DNA of 53,168 nucleotides, taken from the NCBI GenBank assembly GCA_036770645.1, contig DAIPIU010000013.1, forward strand, positions 1 to 53,168, written 5' to 3'. This document shows, piece by piece, positions 35,085-44,648 of this stretch (position 1 is its first letter; every line of letters begins with the position of its first letter). Source of the stretch: Rubrimonas sp036770645. GTDB lineage: Bacteria > Pseudomonadota > Alphaproteobacteria > Rhodobacterales > Rhodobacteraceae. The position numbers and the translations under genes were made by a program. The notes below the pieces were generated by a model that searched no databases, was not told the DNA's origin, and was given only the letters and a program-made list of their open reading frames with translations.

Positions 35085-35785
35085 TCCGGGTGGAGCGTGC
35101 CCATGACCCGATCCCAGAACGAAAAGAAGTTCGCGTAATTGTAGCCGAATTTTTCGTGGTGCTGGTCGTGGAAAGTCGTACAGACGAACGGTGACGGATA
35201 GCGTGCGCCTGGGCCAGCAAAGTACTCAAAGCCAGAGTGACCGATCATTCCATTGATATGATCGTATGCTCGATGAACAACAAGCACGGCTGCTGGGATC
35301 GGCAGCAACAACGAGGCAAAGATATAGTAGCTTTGCATTGCGAATGCGTCAATTAAACTGTCGGAGTAGTTGCTCCATACTGTCGGTGCCACGCTGCGGT
35401 GATGCCAGAGATGGTGCCTGTAAAGCGGACGCCAGTGCATCATGCGGTGTCCCCAGTAGAACCACGCGTCAAAGGCGATGATCGAGACGGCGAACATGGC
35501 CACAAGGTTGACGATGGAAGGTTCGAGCGGCGGAAAGAGGCCCCAGCCGCGCGCCTGCGCCCAGAGGCCCGCGGCGAGGCAGAAACAAGTGACGACGAGC
35601 GACTTGAGGCTCTGGATGATCTCGATGCGCGCGCGATCCTCGCCGCGCCGCGCGGCTTGGATCCGGCGCGCCGGATTGCGGCGGTTCATGGCGGCCAGGG
35701 CGACGCCGAGGCCGAGATAGCCGGCGACGGTCACGACATAGACCAGCGCCCACATCCAGAGCAGGTCGATGAATGCAGCGGCCAT
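35003..35785 (-). CDS. Sterol desaturase/fatty acid hydroxylase family protein
   Basis: 260-residue di-iron membrane enzyme with the three histidine motifs HRMMH (near 113), HHLWHH (near 124) and HDQHH (near 204), and four hydrophobic segments (about 8-32, 60-80, 88-108, 150-172). It would hydroxylate or desaturate a lipid or carotenoid-like substrate; the substrate cannot be told. GC drops to about 49% over 35221-35400, inside the gene's C-terminal half, against about 68% in its N-terminal part. Its 3' end overlaps the last GTA gene on the other strand by 82 bp. Confidence 0.88.
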   Translation of the reverse strand: MAAAFIDLLWMWALVYVVTVAGYLGLGVALAAMNRRNPARRIQAARRGEDRARIEIIQSLKSLVVTCFCLAAGLWAQARGWGLFPPLEPSIVNLVAMFAVSIIAFDAWFYWGHRMMHWRPLYRHHLWHHRSVAPTVWSNYSDSLIDAFAMQSYYIFASLLLPIPAAVLVVHRAYDHINGMIGHSGFEYFAGPGARYPSPFVCTTFHDQHHEKFGYNYANFFSFWDRVMGTLHPDYESRVRGFEAAPPTSPGACDGADRAA

Positions 35786-35790
35786 GGCGA

Positions 35791-36198
35791 TCAGGTTCCC
35801 TCGGTCAGGGCGAAGATGTTAGCGACGGCGGTCACCCCGTCGCTGTTCTCGACCGGCGCGAGGACGCGCGTGAAGCCTGCGCCGCGCAGGAGGTCGAAGC
35901 TGGCCCACGCGCGCTCGAGCATCGGAGCCTGCAGGACGTGAACGGGTATCCTCTCAGCGCCCCCTTCAAGCCGGATGCCGCGCATGCCTAGCACGACCGA
36001 CCATGGTCCGGCTTCGAGCCGCCCGCGCACGAAACCTGGCGTCCAGACCCCGCGGAACGGCGTCAGCATGTAGTGCTTGGCCTCGCCCGGTGCGAGAGCG
36101 CCGTAGACGGCGATGCGGGTCTCCGCCCCGAAAACGTCGCGGCACACGGCCTCGGCAGCGCAGGCGTCATGATCTGCAAGTCCGCCGACGCGCGTCAT
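35791..36198 (-). CDS. Gamma-glutamylcyclotransferase-like (AIG2/GGCT) family protein
   Basis: 135 residues from the ATG at 36198; a GTG at 36306 would add 36. The GGCT-fold signature is VYGALAPGEAKHYMLTPFRGVW, and FDLLRGAGFTRVLAPV resembles the domain that carries the acidic catalytic residue in this family. Possible roles are glutathione or gamma-glutamyl peptide turnover. It lies 5 bp before the desaturase start, so the two are cotranscribed, and it diverges from dnaE over about 180 bp. Confidence 0.75.
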   Translation of the reverse strand: MTRVGGLADHDACAAEAVCRDVFGAETRIAVYGALAPGEAKHYMLTPFRGVWTPGFVRGRLEAGPWSVVLGMRGIRLEGGAERIPVHVLQAPMLERAWASFDLLRGAGFTRVLAPVENSDGVTAVANIFALTEGT

Positions 36199-36379
36199 GT
36201 TCGCCCGCTCGACGAGGTCGTAGACGCCCTGATCAACGACAGCCGCGTAACCCATCGACGCCCTCATCTGCAACGACGCGCGAACATGGCCGTGCGCCGT
36301 CGTCACGGCAAGCGCGCCGGGCTGGAACCTGACAACGGACCCCGTTAGCGTCGCATGACCTTGGCGGAGAGTTCCCGGA

Positions 36380-39300
36380 ATGTCTGCAGGCTTCGTGCAT
36401 CTGCGCGTTCGATCCGTCTATTCGGTGGCGGAAGGCGCGATCCAGATCAAGGCGCTTCCGGGCATCTGCGCTGCGGGCGACATGCCTGCGGTCGCCCTGA
36501 CCGACAGCAACAACCTGTTCGCCGCGCTGGAATTCTCGGAGACGGCCGCGCGTTCGGGCTTGCAGCCGATACCCGGGCTGAGCCTGTCGTTGACGCCGGC
36601 CCGTGCGGAGCGCCCCGGAACGCCGGCCGCCGAGCCCGGGGAGATCGCGCTTCTTGCGCAGTCCGAAGCAGGCTATGGGAACCTTCTTGCGCTGTCGTCG
36701 ATGGCCTATCTGCAGGGAGAGGCCGGTCAGCGCACCGTGGCGCTGGATGCCGTGTGCACCAGATCGAGCGGGCTCATATGTCTTACCGGCGGACCCGGCG
36801 GCCACGTGGGGCGCCTCGTCCAGGCGGGCCAGCCTGAGAAGGCGGAGGCCGCGCTCAAGGCTCTCGCGGGGGCGTTCGCCGGGAGGCTCTATGTCGAGCT
36901 TCAGCGGCACCCGGAGGCGGGCCGTCCGCGGACCGCTGCCGAAGAAGCGACCGAGCGATTCTTCGTCGAGGCGGCCTACCGACTCGACCTGCCACTGGTC
37001 GCAACGAACGATGCGCATTTTGTCGATGCGGGTTTCTTCGCCGCTCACGACGCGTTCCTGTGCATCGGGTCGGGTTCCTATGTCGCGCAGACGGATCGTA
37101 GGCGTCTGACGCCCGAGCACTGGTTCAAACCGGCGGCCGCGATGGCGGCACTGTTCGCGGATCTGCCTGAAGCCATTGAAAACACGCTGGAGATTGCCCG
37201 CCGCTGCGCGTTCCGGCCACGAACACGCGGACCGATCCTGCCGCGTTTCGCGGAGGATGAGGTCGAGGCCCTGCGGCGCGAAGCGCGCGAGGGATTGAAC
37301 CGACGGCTGGCAACCGCAGCGACCGCGGCCCCTGTGCCGGACTACGAAGCTCGGTTGGCTTACGAGCTCGGGGTGATCGAGCAGATGGGCTTTCCCGGAT
37401 ATTTCCTGATCGTCGCCGACTTCATTCAATGGGCCAAGCGGCACGACATTCCGGTCGGACCCGGTCGCGGCTCTGGCGCTGGCTCTCTGGTCGCCTGGGC
37501 GCTCACTATCACCGATCTCGATCCGATCCGCTACGGACTGCTGTTCGAACGCTTCCTGAACCCCGCGCGCGTGTCGATGCCGGATTTCGACATCGATTTC
37601 TGCATGGATCGCCGCGAGGAGGTCATCTCCTATGTGCAGGAGCGTTATGGGCGCGACAGGGTCGCCCAGATCATCACTTTCGGCGCCATGCTGTCGAAAG
37701 CAGCGGTGCGCGATGTCGGGCGCGTGCTGCAGTTGCCCTACGGACAGGTGGACCGTCTCGCCAAGATGATCCCTGTTGAGGGGGTCAAGCCGGTATCGGT
37801 CGCCCGGGCGCGCAAGGAAGAGCCGCGCCTCGCCGCCGCGGCCTCGGAGGAGCCCGTCATCGGCGAACTGCTGGACATCGCCGAGAAGGTCGAGGGTCTG
37901 CTGCGCAACGCTTCGACCCATGCCGCCGGCGTGGTAATCGGCGACCGACCCTTGGTCGAACTTGTGCCGCTCTATCGCGATCCGAAATCCGACATGCCGG
38001 CGACCCAGTTCAACATGAAGTGGGTTGAGCCCGCCGGGCTGGTGAAATTTGACTTTTTAGGGCTCAAGACCCTGACTGTCATCAAGGGTGCCGTTGACCT
38101 GCTGCGCCGACGCGACATCCAGATCGACATAGACCGGATCCCCCTAGACGATGCCGCCACCTATGCGCTTTACGGCCGGGCCGACACGGTTGCTGTCTTC
38201 CAGGTGGAAAGCTCTGGCATGCGCGACGCGCTTCGCCAGCTTCAGCCAACCTGCATCGAGGATATAGTGGCGCTCGTGGCGCTCTATCGCCCTGGGCCAA
38301 TGGAGAACATCCCGAAGTACTGCAACGTGAAGAACGGTCGCGAGCCGCGCGCTTCGATCCATCCGCTGATCGATCCGGTGCTGGACGAGACCCAGGGCAT
38401 CATCGTGTACCAGGAGCAAGTCATGGAGATCGCCCGCCGCATGGCGGGCTATTCGCTTGGCGGTGCCGACCTGCTGCGCCGCGCGATGGGCAAGAAGGTG
38501 CAGGCCGAAATGGACGCACAGCGCCCCATGTTTCTGGCGGGTGCCGCGGCCAATGGCGTGGACGCCAAGAAGGCGCAGGAAGTCTGGGATCTGCTCGACA
38601 AGTTCGCCAATTATGGCTTCAACAAGAGCCACGCGGCGGCCTATGGAATCGTGAGCTACCAGACGGCGTGGCTGAAGGCTAACCATCCGGTCGAGTTCAT
38701 GGCAGCGGTCATGAATTGCGACTTGCATGTCACCGACAAGCTCGCCGTCTACAAGCGCGAGGCTGACCGTCTCGGGGTTCCGCTCGCCCCGCCATGCGTT
38801 AACCGATCCGATGCGACATTCACTGTGGAGGGCGGTCGCATCCTCTACGCCCTCGCGGCCCTCAAGGGCATAGGATTGGAGGCGATGAGGCTGATCACCG
38901 CGGCGCGGGCGGATGGAGGGGCGTTTCTCGATCTTGCGGACTTCGCGAAGCGCGTCGATCTCAAGCGTGTCGGCAAGCGCGCGCTTGAAACCATGGCGCG
39001 GGCCGGAGCATTCGATGCGCTCGAGCGGAACCGCCGCCGTGTCCTTGGCAGCCTCGATGGACTCGTCGCCCTCTCAGCCGCCGCTCACGACCCGGATGCC
39101 AAGCGGCAGAGTTCGCTGTTCGCTGGATCGTCCGACGCCGCCGGCTTGCGTCTTTCGGCTGTCGAGGACTGGGAACCGGCTGAGCGGCTTGCGGAAGAGT
39201 TCGCTGCGGTCGGGTTCTACTTATCCGGTCATCCGCTCGATGCCTACGCCGGTGCGCTTCGACGCAAGAGGATCCTGTTCTATGCCGATATCGCCCGGTT

Positions 39301-39811
39301 CGCGTCCCGCGGCGGAGCGGCGAACCTGCGCATCGCGGGATCCGTGATGCGGCGGCAGGAGCGGAAATCGGCCCGGGGCAACCGCTTCGCGTTCGTGGAG
39401 TTATCCGACCCGACGGGCATCTGGGAGGTGACGGTATTCGCCGAAACGCTGACGCGGGCGCGCGAACTGCTCGAGCCCGGCCGCAATGTCGTTCTGACCG
39501 TCGATGTCGAAGCGGATGGCGCGCAGGCGAAGCTGCTTTGCCGCGCGGCATCGCCCGTGGATGAGGCGACCGTGGATGCCAGCGCGACCGGCGTGCGCAT
39601 CCACATTGATGGCGCGCATGCACTGGAGCCCGTGGTCGGCCGGATGAGAGCAGCCGCGGGGCGAACCGGCTCTGCCGTCGAGATCGTGGTGTGGTCCGAC
39701 ACCCTTGATGCGGAAGTCGAGATTGCCTTGCCCGGAAAGTGGCCGCTCGATTTCGGCACACGCACGGCAATCCGCTTCATGCCCGGCGTGCGCGATGTCG
39801 AGGAGTTCTGA
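36380..39811 (+). CDS. dnaE: DNA polymerase III alpha subunit
   Basis: Replicative polymerase catalytic subunit, 1143 residues, near the usual length of DnaE1. The N-terminal PHP domain (FVHLRVRSVYSVAEGAIQIKA) lacks the His-x-His metal site, so it is probably not a proofreader. Polymerase motifs include GPGRGSGAGSLVAWAL and the catalytic aspartates in MPDFDIDFCMDRREEV (near 400). Helix-hairpin-helix and OB-fold regions follow. The frame is complete. GC and codon bias are milder than in the flanking genes. Confidence 0.96.
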   Translation: MSAGFVHLRVRSVYSVAEGAIQIKALPGICAAGDMPAVALTDSNNLFAALEFSETAARSGLQPIPGLSLSLTPARAERPGTPAAEPGEIALLAQSEAGYGNLLALSSMAYLQGEAGQRTVALDAVCTRSSGLICLTGGPGGHVGRLVQAGQPEKAEAALKALAGAFAGRLYVELQRHPEAGRPRTAAEEATERFFVEAAYRLDLPLVATNDAHFVDAGFFAAHDAFLCIGSGSYVAQTDRRRLTPEHWFKPAAAMAALFADLPEAIENTLEIARRCAFRPRTRGPILPRFAEDEVEALRREAREGLNRRLATAATAAPVPDYEARLAYELGVIEQMGFPGYFLIVADFIQWAKRHDIPVGPGRGSGAGSLVAWALTITDLDPIRYGLLFERFLNPARVSMPDFDIDFCMDRREEVISYVQERYGRDRVAQIITFGAMLSKAAVRDVGRVLQLPYGQVDRLAKMIPVEGVKPVSVARARKEEPRLAAAASEEPVIGELLDIAEKVEGLLRNASTHAAGVVIGDRPLVELVPLYRDPKSDMPATQFNMKWVEPAGLVKFDFLGLKTLTVIKGAVDLLRRRDIQIDIDRIPLDDAATYALYGRADTVAVFQVESSGMRDALRQLQPTCIEDIVALVALYRPGPMENIPKYCNVKNGREPRASIHPLIDPVLDETQGIIVYQEQVMEIARRMAGYSLGGADLLRRAMGKKVQAEMDAQRPMFLAGAAANGVDAKKAQEVWDLLDKFANYGFNKSHAAAYGIVSYQTAWLKANHPVEFMAAVMNCDLHVTDKLAVYKREADRLGVPLAPPCVNRSDATFTVEGGRILYALAALKGIGLEAMRLITAARADGGAFLDLADFAKRVDLKRVGKRALETMARAGAFDALERNRRRVLGSLDGLVALSAAAHDPDAKRQSSLFAGSSDAAGLRLSAVEDWEPAERLAEEFAAVGFYLSGHPLDAYAGALRRKRILFYADIARFASRGGAANLRIAGSVMRRQERKSARGNRFAFVELSDPTGIWEVTVFAETLTRARELLEPGRNVVLTVDVEADGAQAKLLCRAASPVDEATVDASATGVRIHIDGAHALEPVVGRMRAAAGRTGSAVEIVVWSDTLDAEVEIALPGKWPLDFGTRTAIRFMPGVRDVEEF

Positions 39812-39873
39812 GGCTTGCCGGGTTGCCGTGCGCGCGATACGCGAGGTCGTCACGCAGCAGCGAGGGACCTCCC

Positions 39874-40277
<404 letters not shown>

Positions 40278-40278
<1 letters not shown>

Positions 40279-40544
40279 TGTCCGTCACGTCGGGCCTTGT
40301 CCTGTTCGCGGTCCTGTGGTTCCTGATCCTGCTGATGCTGCTGCCCATCGGCGTGCGCAGCCAGGAAGAGGCGGGGCATGTCGAGCCTGGCACGCCGCCC
40401 GGTGCCCCGGCGGGCGCGTTTTTCCGGCGCAAGGCCCTCTGGACGACGGGTCTGGCCACTGTGGCGTGGCTCTGCGTCGTCTTCGTCGTAGAGGGCGGGC
40501 TCGTCACCCATGAAGACATCCGCTGGCTCGCCCCCTTCGACTGA
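40278..40544 (+). CDS. DUF1467 family membrane protein
   Basis: 88 residues with two membrane helices (about 5-25 and 55-75) around a short loop containing LPIGVRSQEE and AFFRRKALWTTGLATV, the DUF1467 pattern. It starts within the mce stop codon region (tail-to-head overlap). Often found beside methylmalonyl-CoA epimerase in Rhodobacterales; function unknown. Confidence 0.86.
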
Positions 40545-40818
40545 TCCGCTCGCACCATGGCGCGCGGATGCCGCTGCGCTGATCCCCGTGCGCGTGACTC
40601 CGGGGGCGCGGCATGCGGGGTTGACGCTGGCGGCCGACGCGAACGGCGCGCACTTGCTGCGCGTGTCGGTCACGGAGCCCCCGGAGGACGGGCGGGCCAA
40701 CGCTGCCGTCGTCGCGCTGGTCGCGAGGGCCGCGGGTTGCGCGAAAAGTGCGCTGTCCGTGCAGCGAGGAGCCTCGTCGCGCAACAAGCTGCTGCGCTGG
40801 GACCGCGGGCGAGGCTGA
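40510..40818 (+). CDS. DUF167 (YggU) family protein
   Basis: 102 residues with the YggU signature IPVRVTPGARHAGL, LLRVSVTEPPEDGRANAAVVALVA and VQRGASSRNKLLRWDR. Small conserved bacterial protein of unknown function. The ATG overlaps the end of the DUF1467 gene by 35 bp, so it is the third gene of the mce unit. Confidence 0.88.
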   Translation: MKTSAGSPPSTDPLAPWRADAAALIPVRVTPGARHAGLTLAADANGAHLLRVSVTEPPEDGRANAAVVALVARAAGCAKSALSVQRGASSRNKLLRWDRGRG

Positions 40819-40886
40819 AAATTTCTCGCCGGATCCGGTATGCGGTGCTAGCTTTTCGGAAGTTGCGAAAAGCAGGGAGCAATCGC

Positions 40887-41018
40887 ATGAAACTCGCCGT
40901 TCTCGCCGCCGCATTCCTCGCCGCCGCCTCCGTCGCGCAGGCGGGCCCGTCCATGTGCGGCGGGGCGAAGTCCACGAGCGCCGAGGCACCGATCCAGACG
41001 CCGAGCCCCACGAGCTGA
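40887..41018 (+). CDS. Small secreted protein with signal peptide
   Basis: 43 residues: a Sec signal peptide (KLAVLAAAFLAAASVAQA, about 2-19) followed by a short mature part with a single Cys (GPSMCGGAKSTSAEAP) and a Thr/Ser/Pro tail. CAGGGAG Shine-Dalgarno. A strong terminator lies 18 bases after the stop, which supports a real short gene. Function not recognised. Confidence 0.65.
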   Translation: MKLAVLAAAFLAAASVAQAGPSMCGGAKSTSAEAPIQTPSPTS

Positions 41019-41036
41019 GGCCCCGACGATGCGATG

Positions 41037-41070
41037 ACGCCGCCGAGCGAGGCTCGGCGGCGTTTTCTTG
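41037..41070 (+). terminator. Strong intrinsic terminator
   Basis: A perfect 12-bp stem ACGCCGCCGAGC / GCTCGGCGGCGT with a 3-base GAG loop, then TTTTCTTGTTTT. It ends the mce-DUF1467-DUF167-small-protein run just before the convergent etfA stop at 41074. Confidence 0.93.
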
Positions 41071-41073
41071 TTT

Positions 41074-42006
41074 TCAGTCGATGGCCTTGGCCAGTTCGGG
41101 CGCGGCTTCGAACAGGTCGGCGACAAGGCCGTAGTCGGCGACCTGGAAGATCGGTGCTTCCTCGTCCTTGTTGATCGCCACGATCACCTTGCTGTCCTTC
41201 ATCCCCGCGAGATGCTGGATGGCCCCCGAGATGCCCACGGCGATGTAGAGGTCCGGGGCAACCACCTTGCCCGTCTGGCCCACCTGCCAGTCATTGGGCG
41301 CATAGCCCGAGTCGACGGCGGCCCGGCTGGCGCCGACGGCGGCGCCCAGCTTGTCGGCAAGCCCCTCGATGATGGCGAAGTTCTCCTTCGACCCCAGCGC
41401 CCGGCCGCCCGAGACAACCACCTTCGCCGAGGTCAGCTCCGGGCGGTCGCTCGCGGCGACCGCATCGGACACCCAGGCGGAGGCGTCGCCCGCCGCGGAT
41501 CCGGCCACCGTCTCGATGGGGCAGGCGGGCTGCGCGCCGGCCGCGGCGAAGGTGGTCGTGCGCACGGTCACGACCTTCTTCGCGTCGCTGCTGACGACCG
41601 TCTGGAAGGCGTTGCCGGCATAGATCGGGCGCGTGAAGGTGTCGGGGCCCTCGACGCCCGAGACATCGGTCAGCACCATCACGTCCAGCAGCGCCGCGAT
41701 GCGCGGGGCCACGTTCTTGCCCGCGGCCGTCGCCGCCGCCACGATGTGCCCGTAGTCGCCGGCAAGCCCGACCACGAGATCGGCCAGCGGCTCCGCCAGC
41801 CCATGGCCGAAGGCCGGCCCGTCCGCCAGCAGCACCTTCGCGGCGCCGTCGAGCGCTGCCGCGGCCTCGGCCGCCACCCCCGCCCCTTCGCCCGCCACCA
41901 GCACATGCACGGGGCCGCCCATGGCCTTCGCGGCCGTCAGGGCCTTGGCCGTGGCATCGGCCCCGAGGGTCGCGCCGGTCAATTCCGCGATCAGAAGAAC
42001 CGCCAT
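41074..42006 (-). CDS. etfA: Electron transfer flavoprotein alpha subunit
   Basis: 310 residues; passes electrons from acyl-CoA dehydrogenases to ETF-ubiquinone oxidoreductase. The C-terminal FAD-binding signature is here as AVDSGYAPNDWQVGQTGKVVAPDLYIAVGISGAIQHLAGM, and KVVVSGGRALGSKENFAI is also typical. It follows etfB with a single base between stop and start. Confidence 0.97.
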   Translation of the reverse strand: MAVLLIAELTGATLGADATAKALTAAKAMGGPVHVLVAGEGAGVAAEAAAALDGAAKVLLADGPAFGHGLAEPLADLVVGLAGDYGHIVAAATAAGKNVAPRIAALLDVMVLTDVSGVEGPDTFTRPIYAGNAFQTVVSSDAKKVVTVRTTTFAAAGAQPACPIETVAGSAAGDASAWVSDAVAASDRPELTSAKVVVSGGRALGSKENFAIIEGLADKLGAAVGASRAAVDSGYAPNDWQVGQTGKVVAPDLYIAVGISGAIQHLAGMKDSKVIVAINKDEEAPIFQVADYGLVADLFEAAPELAKAID

Positions 42007-42007
42007 C

Positions 42008-42769
42008 TCACAGCACTCCCGCTTCGGTCTTCAGCTTCTCGACGAGTTCCGCCACCGATCCGACGCGCACGCCCGCCTTGCGCACCGGCGGCTCGACCGT
42101 CTTTACGGCCTTGAGCCGGGGCGCGACGTCCACGCCGTAATCGGCCGGCGTCTTCACGTCGAGCGGCTTCTTCTTGGCCTTCATGATGTTCGGCAGCGAG
42201 GCGTAGCGCGGCTCATTCAGGCGCAGGTCGACCGTCACCACGGCGGGCGTCCGCACCCGGATGGTCTGCAGCCCGCCATCGACCTCGCGGGTCACCAGCG
42301 CCGCATCGCCGTCGATCTCGATCTTGCTCGCATAGGTCGCCTGCGGCCAGCCGAGCAGGGCCGCGAGCATCTGGCCCGTGGCGTTCATGTCGTTGTCGAT
42401 GGCTTGCTTGCCCATCAGCACGAGGCCCGGGCCTTCCTCGGCCACCACCTTCGCCAGCAGCTTCGCCACCGCGAGGGGTTCGATGTCGGTCTCGACCGTG
42501 TCGGCGGCCTCGATCAGCAGCGCACGGTCGGCGCCCATCGCCAGCGCGGTGCGCAGCGTCTCCTGCGCCTGCTTCACGCCGATCGAGACCGCGATGATCT
42601 CGGTCGCCGCGCCCTTCTCGCGCAGGCGGATGGCCTCCTCGACGGCGATCTCGTCGAAGGGGTTCATCGACATCTTGACGTTGGCGAGATCGACGCCCGA
42701 GCCGTCCGCCTTGACGCGCACCTTGACGTTGTAGTCGATCACGCGCTTGACCGGCACGATCACCTTCAT
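42008..42769 (-). CDS. etfB: Electron transfer flavoprotein beta subunit
   Basis: 253 residues starting MKVIVPVKRVIDYNVKVRV, with VKMSMNPFDEIAVEEAIRL and the AMP-binding region KQAIDNDMNATGQMLAALLG. The frame is open upstream, but the ATG at 42769 has an AGGAGGA Shine-Dalgarno and matches the family. Heterodimer partner of EtfA. Confidence 0.97.
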   Translation of the reverse strand: MKVIVPVKRVIDYNVKVRVKADGSGVDLANVKMSMNPFDEIAVEEAIRLREKGAATEIIAVSIGVKQAQETLRTALAMGADRALLIEAADTVETDIEPLAVAKLLAKVVAEEGPGLVLMGKQAIDNDMNATGQMLAALLGWPQATYASKIEIDGDAALVTREVDGGLQTIRVRTPAVVTVDLRLNEPRYASLPNIMKAKKKPLDVKTPADYGVDVAPRLKAVKTVEPPVRKAGVRVGSVAELVEKLKTEAGVL

Positions 42770-42898
42770 GGCCGCGTCCTCCTGTGTCCGAATCGCCCTC
42801 GCGGACGAAACAATCTTGCCCTTTGATAGCCGGACATAGCGCAGGCGGCGAGAGGGCCAGTCCCGCGCGCTGCACTGCGGCAAAAATTCCCTGCCGCC

Positions 42899-43471
42899 TC
42901 AGCGATTGGCGCCGGGCGTCCACAGCACGTCGGTGGCCCCGTCGTCGTTGGCGACGCGCGAGGCCACGAAGAACCAGTCGGACAGGCGGTTGAGATAGCG
43001 CACCGCCGCCGGGTTCACGGCCTCGGCCCCCGCAAGCTCGACGGCGCAGCGCTCTGCCCGACGGCAGATCGTCCGGCACAGGTGCAGGTGCGCGGAGAGC
43101 GCCGAGCCGCCGGGCAGCACGAAGCTGCGCAGCGGGGCCAGCGCCGCGTTCATGGCGTCGATCTCGGCCTCCAGCCGCTCGACCTGCGCCTCGATCATGC
43201 GCAGGGGCGGGTAGGGGGCCTCCGCGTCGCGCTCCATCTCCGGGCGGCAGAGATCGGCCCCGAGGTCGAACAGGTCGTTCTGGATGCGGGTCAGCGCGGC
43301 GGCCATCGCGCCCTCGGCGTGCAGCCGCGCCATGCCGATGGTTGCGTTGGTCTCGTCCACCGTGCCGTAGGCGGTCACGCGCAGGTCGTGCTTGGGACGG
43401 CGGCTGCCGTCGCCGAGCGCCGTGTCGCCCGCGTCGCCGGTGCGGGTGTAGATGCGGTTGAGCACGACCAT
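42899..43471 (-). CDS. Corrinoid adenosyltransferase (PduO/MMAB type)
   Basis: ATP:cob(I)alamin adenosyltransferase, 190 residues, which makes coenzyme B12. ATP-binding N-terminus RIYTRTGDAGDTALGDGSR, then YGTVDETNATIGMAR, and the C-terminal RTICRRAERCAVELAG and YLNRLSDWFFVASR, all typical PduO-family segments. It would serve methylmalonyl-CoA and ethylmalonyl-CoA mutases, in keeping with the nearby epimerase gene. Confidence 0.95.
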   Translation of the reverse strand: MVVLNRIYTRTGDAGDTALGDGSRRPKHDLRVTAYGTVDETNATIGMARLHAEGAMAAALTRIQNDLFDLGADLCRPEMERDAEAPYPPLRMIEAQVERLEAEIDAMNAALAPLRSFVLPGGSALSAHLHLCRTICRRAERCAVELAGAEAVNPAAVRYLNRLSDWFFVASRVANDDGATDVLWTPGANR

Positions 43472-43478
43472 CTGCCGC

Positions 43479-43676
43479 CTATCCTTCGAACGACCACGCC
43501 AGCACCACGATCAGAACCACGGCGACGAGCTGCATGACGACGCGCAGTTGCATGATCTTGTTGGCGTATTTCTTGTTGAACGCCCCCCCGCGCGCAAAGC
43601 TCGCAAGGCCGAACAGCACGACGGCCAGCACTGCGAGGCAGGCGATGGCCGTGACGGTGGCGAGGGTTCCATTCAT
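43479..43676 (-). CDS. Small twin-transmembrane protein (HIG1-like)
   Basis: 65 residues with two membrane helices (about 5-27 and 43-62) joined by a basic loop (SFARGGAFNKKYANKIMQLR). This is the layout of the HIG1/twin-transmembrane proteins seen beside PduO in Rhodobacterales. Function not known. Starts 7 bp upstream of the adenosyltransferase, probably same unit. Confidence 0.82.
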   Translation of the reverse strand: MNGTLATVTAIACLAVLAVVLFGLASFARGGAFNKKYANKIMQLRVVMQLVAVVLIVVLAWSFEG

Positions 43677-43719
43677 GATGCGGTTCTAGCCCCGACCGGG
43701 GCCCGTGACCAGACGCCGC

Positions 43720-44547
43720 TCACTGCCGGGCCAGCAGGCTGTCGAGCAGGGCCCGCGGCGCGAGGCGCTTGAGCACCGCAACGCCCTTCGTCGCGGTGGT
43801 CACCATGTAGCGGGCGCGCGGGCGCGGGCTTTCCAGCGCGGCGATCAGCGCCGCCGTGACCGCCGAGGCGGGCAGGGTGAACGGGTTCGGGCGGCTCTCG
43901 GCGCGATAGCGCTCGGCGATGCGCCGCAGCTCGTCCCCGCGCAGCGACGTCTCCGGGTCGATCCAGCGCCGGAACTGCGCCAGCGCGTTCTCGTTGAAGC
44001 GCGTGGCGATGGGCCCGGGCTCGATCAGCACGGCATGCACGCCGGTCCCGCGCAGCTCCAGCCGCAGGGTGTCCGTGTAGCCCTCGATGGCATGCTTGCT
44101 GGCCACATAGGCCCCGCGCCACGGCACGGCGGCGAAGCCCAGCACCGACGAACACTGCACGATCCGCCCCTGCCGGCGCGGACGCATCACGGCCAGCGCC
44201 CGCCGCGTCGCCTCGTGCCAGCCGAAGACATTCGCCTCGAACAGCTGGCGCAGCGCGGCGGTGGGCAGGTCCTCGACGAAGCCCGGGATCGCATAGGCCC
44301 CGTTGTTGAACAGCGCATCCAGCGTGCCGCCGGTGCGCCCCAGCGCCTCGTCCATGGCCGCGCCGATGGACGCCTCGTCCTCGTAGTCGAGCCGGAAGCT
44401 CTCCAGCCCCTCGCCGCGCAGCCGCTCGCAGTCCTCCTCGCGCCGGCAGGTCGCGAACACGCGCCATCCGCGGGCCGACAGGGCGCGCGCGGCATCCAGC
44501 CCGATGCCGGACGAACACCCCGTGATCAGGACGCTGCGCTTCTCCAT
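43720..44547 (-). CDS. Short-chain dehydrogenase/reductase
   Basis: 275-residue classical SDR with TGCSSGIGLD (9-18), a NNGAY motif, catalytic Ser in IVQCSSVLG and YVASK. The long C-terminal region (TKGVAVLKRLAPRALLDSLLARQ) is typical of SDRs acting on large lipophilic substrates. Substrate unknown. Diverges from parC. Confidence 0.9.
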   Translation of the reverse strand: MEKRSVLITGCSSGIGLDAARALSARGWRVFATCRREEDCERLRGEGLESFRLDYEDEASIGAAMDEALGRTGGTLDALFNNGAYAIPGFVEDLPTAALRQLFEANVFGWHEATRRALAVMRPRRQGRIVQCSSVLGFAAVPWRGAYVASKHAIEGYTDTLRLELRGTGVHAVLIEPGPIATRFNENALAQFRRWIDPETSLRGDELRRIAERYRAESRPNPFTLPASAVTAALIAALESPRPRARYMVTTATKGVAVLKRLAPRALLDSLLARQ

Positions 44548-44613
44548 CGATCCCCTCCGCCGCCCGCGCCGCCCAGATGGCGCAGGGCGGCGCGAAGGCC
44601 AGCCCGCGGGCGA

Positions 44614-44642
44614 TGGACCCCGCCTGCGCGGGCCGCTAGACT
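44614..44642 (+). promoter_or_regulatory. Candidate parC promoter placing +1 at the start codon
   Basis: TGGACC (44614-44619) and TAGACT (44637-44642) are spaced 17 bp, and the ATG begins 7 bases after the -10. No Shine-Dalgarno lies between. If used, the parC mRNA would be leaderless. The -35 match is only moderate. Confidence 0.42.
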
Positions 44643-44648
44643 CGCCCC

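Noticed and set aside
36233..37921. A 562-codon minus-strand frame opposite the dnaE start.
   Set aside because: dnaE motifs are clear on the plus strand; the minus product has no recognisable domain.
42877..42897. Inverted repeat GCGGCA-N9-TGCCGC just after the adenosyltransferase stop.
   Set aside because: Six-bp arms with an AT-rich loop and no T-tail; could be chance.
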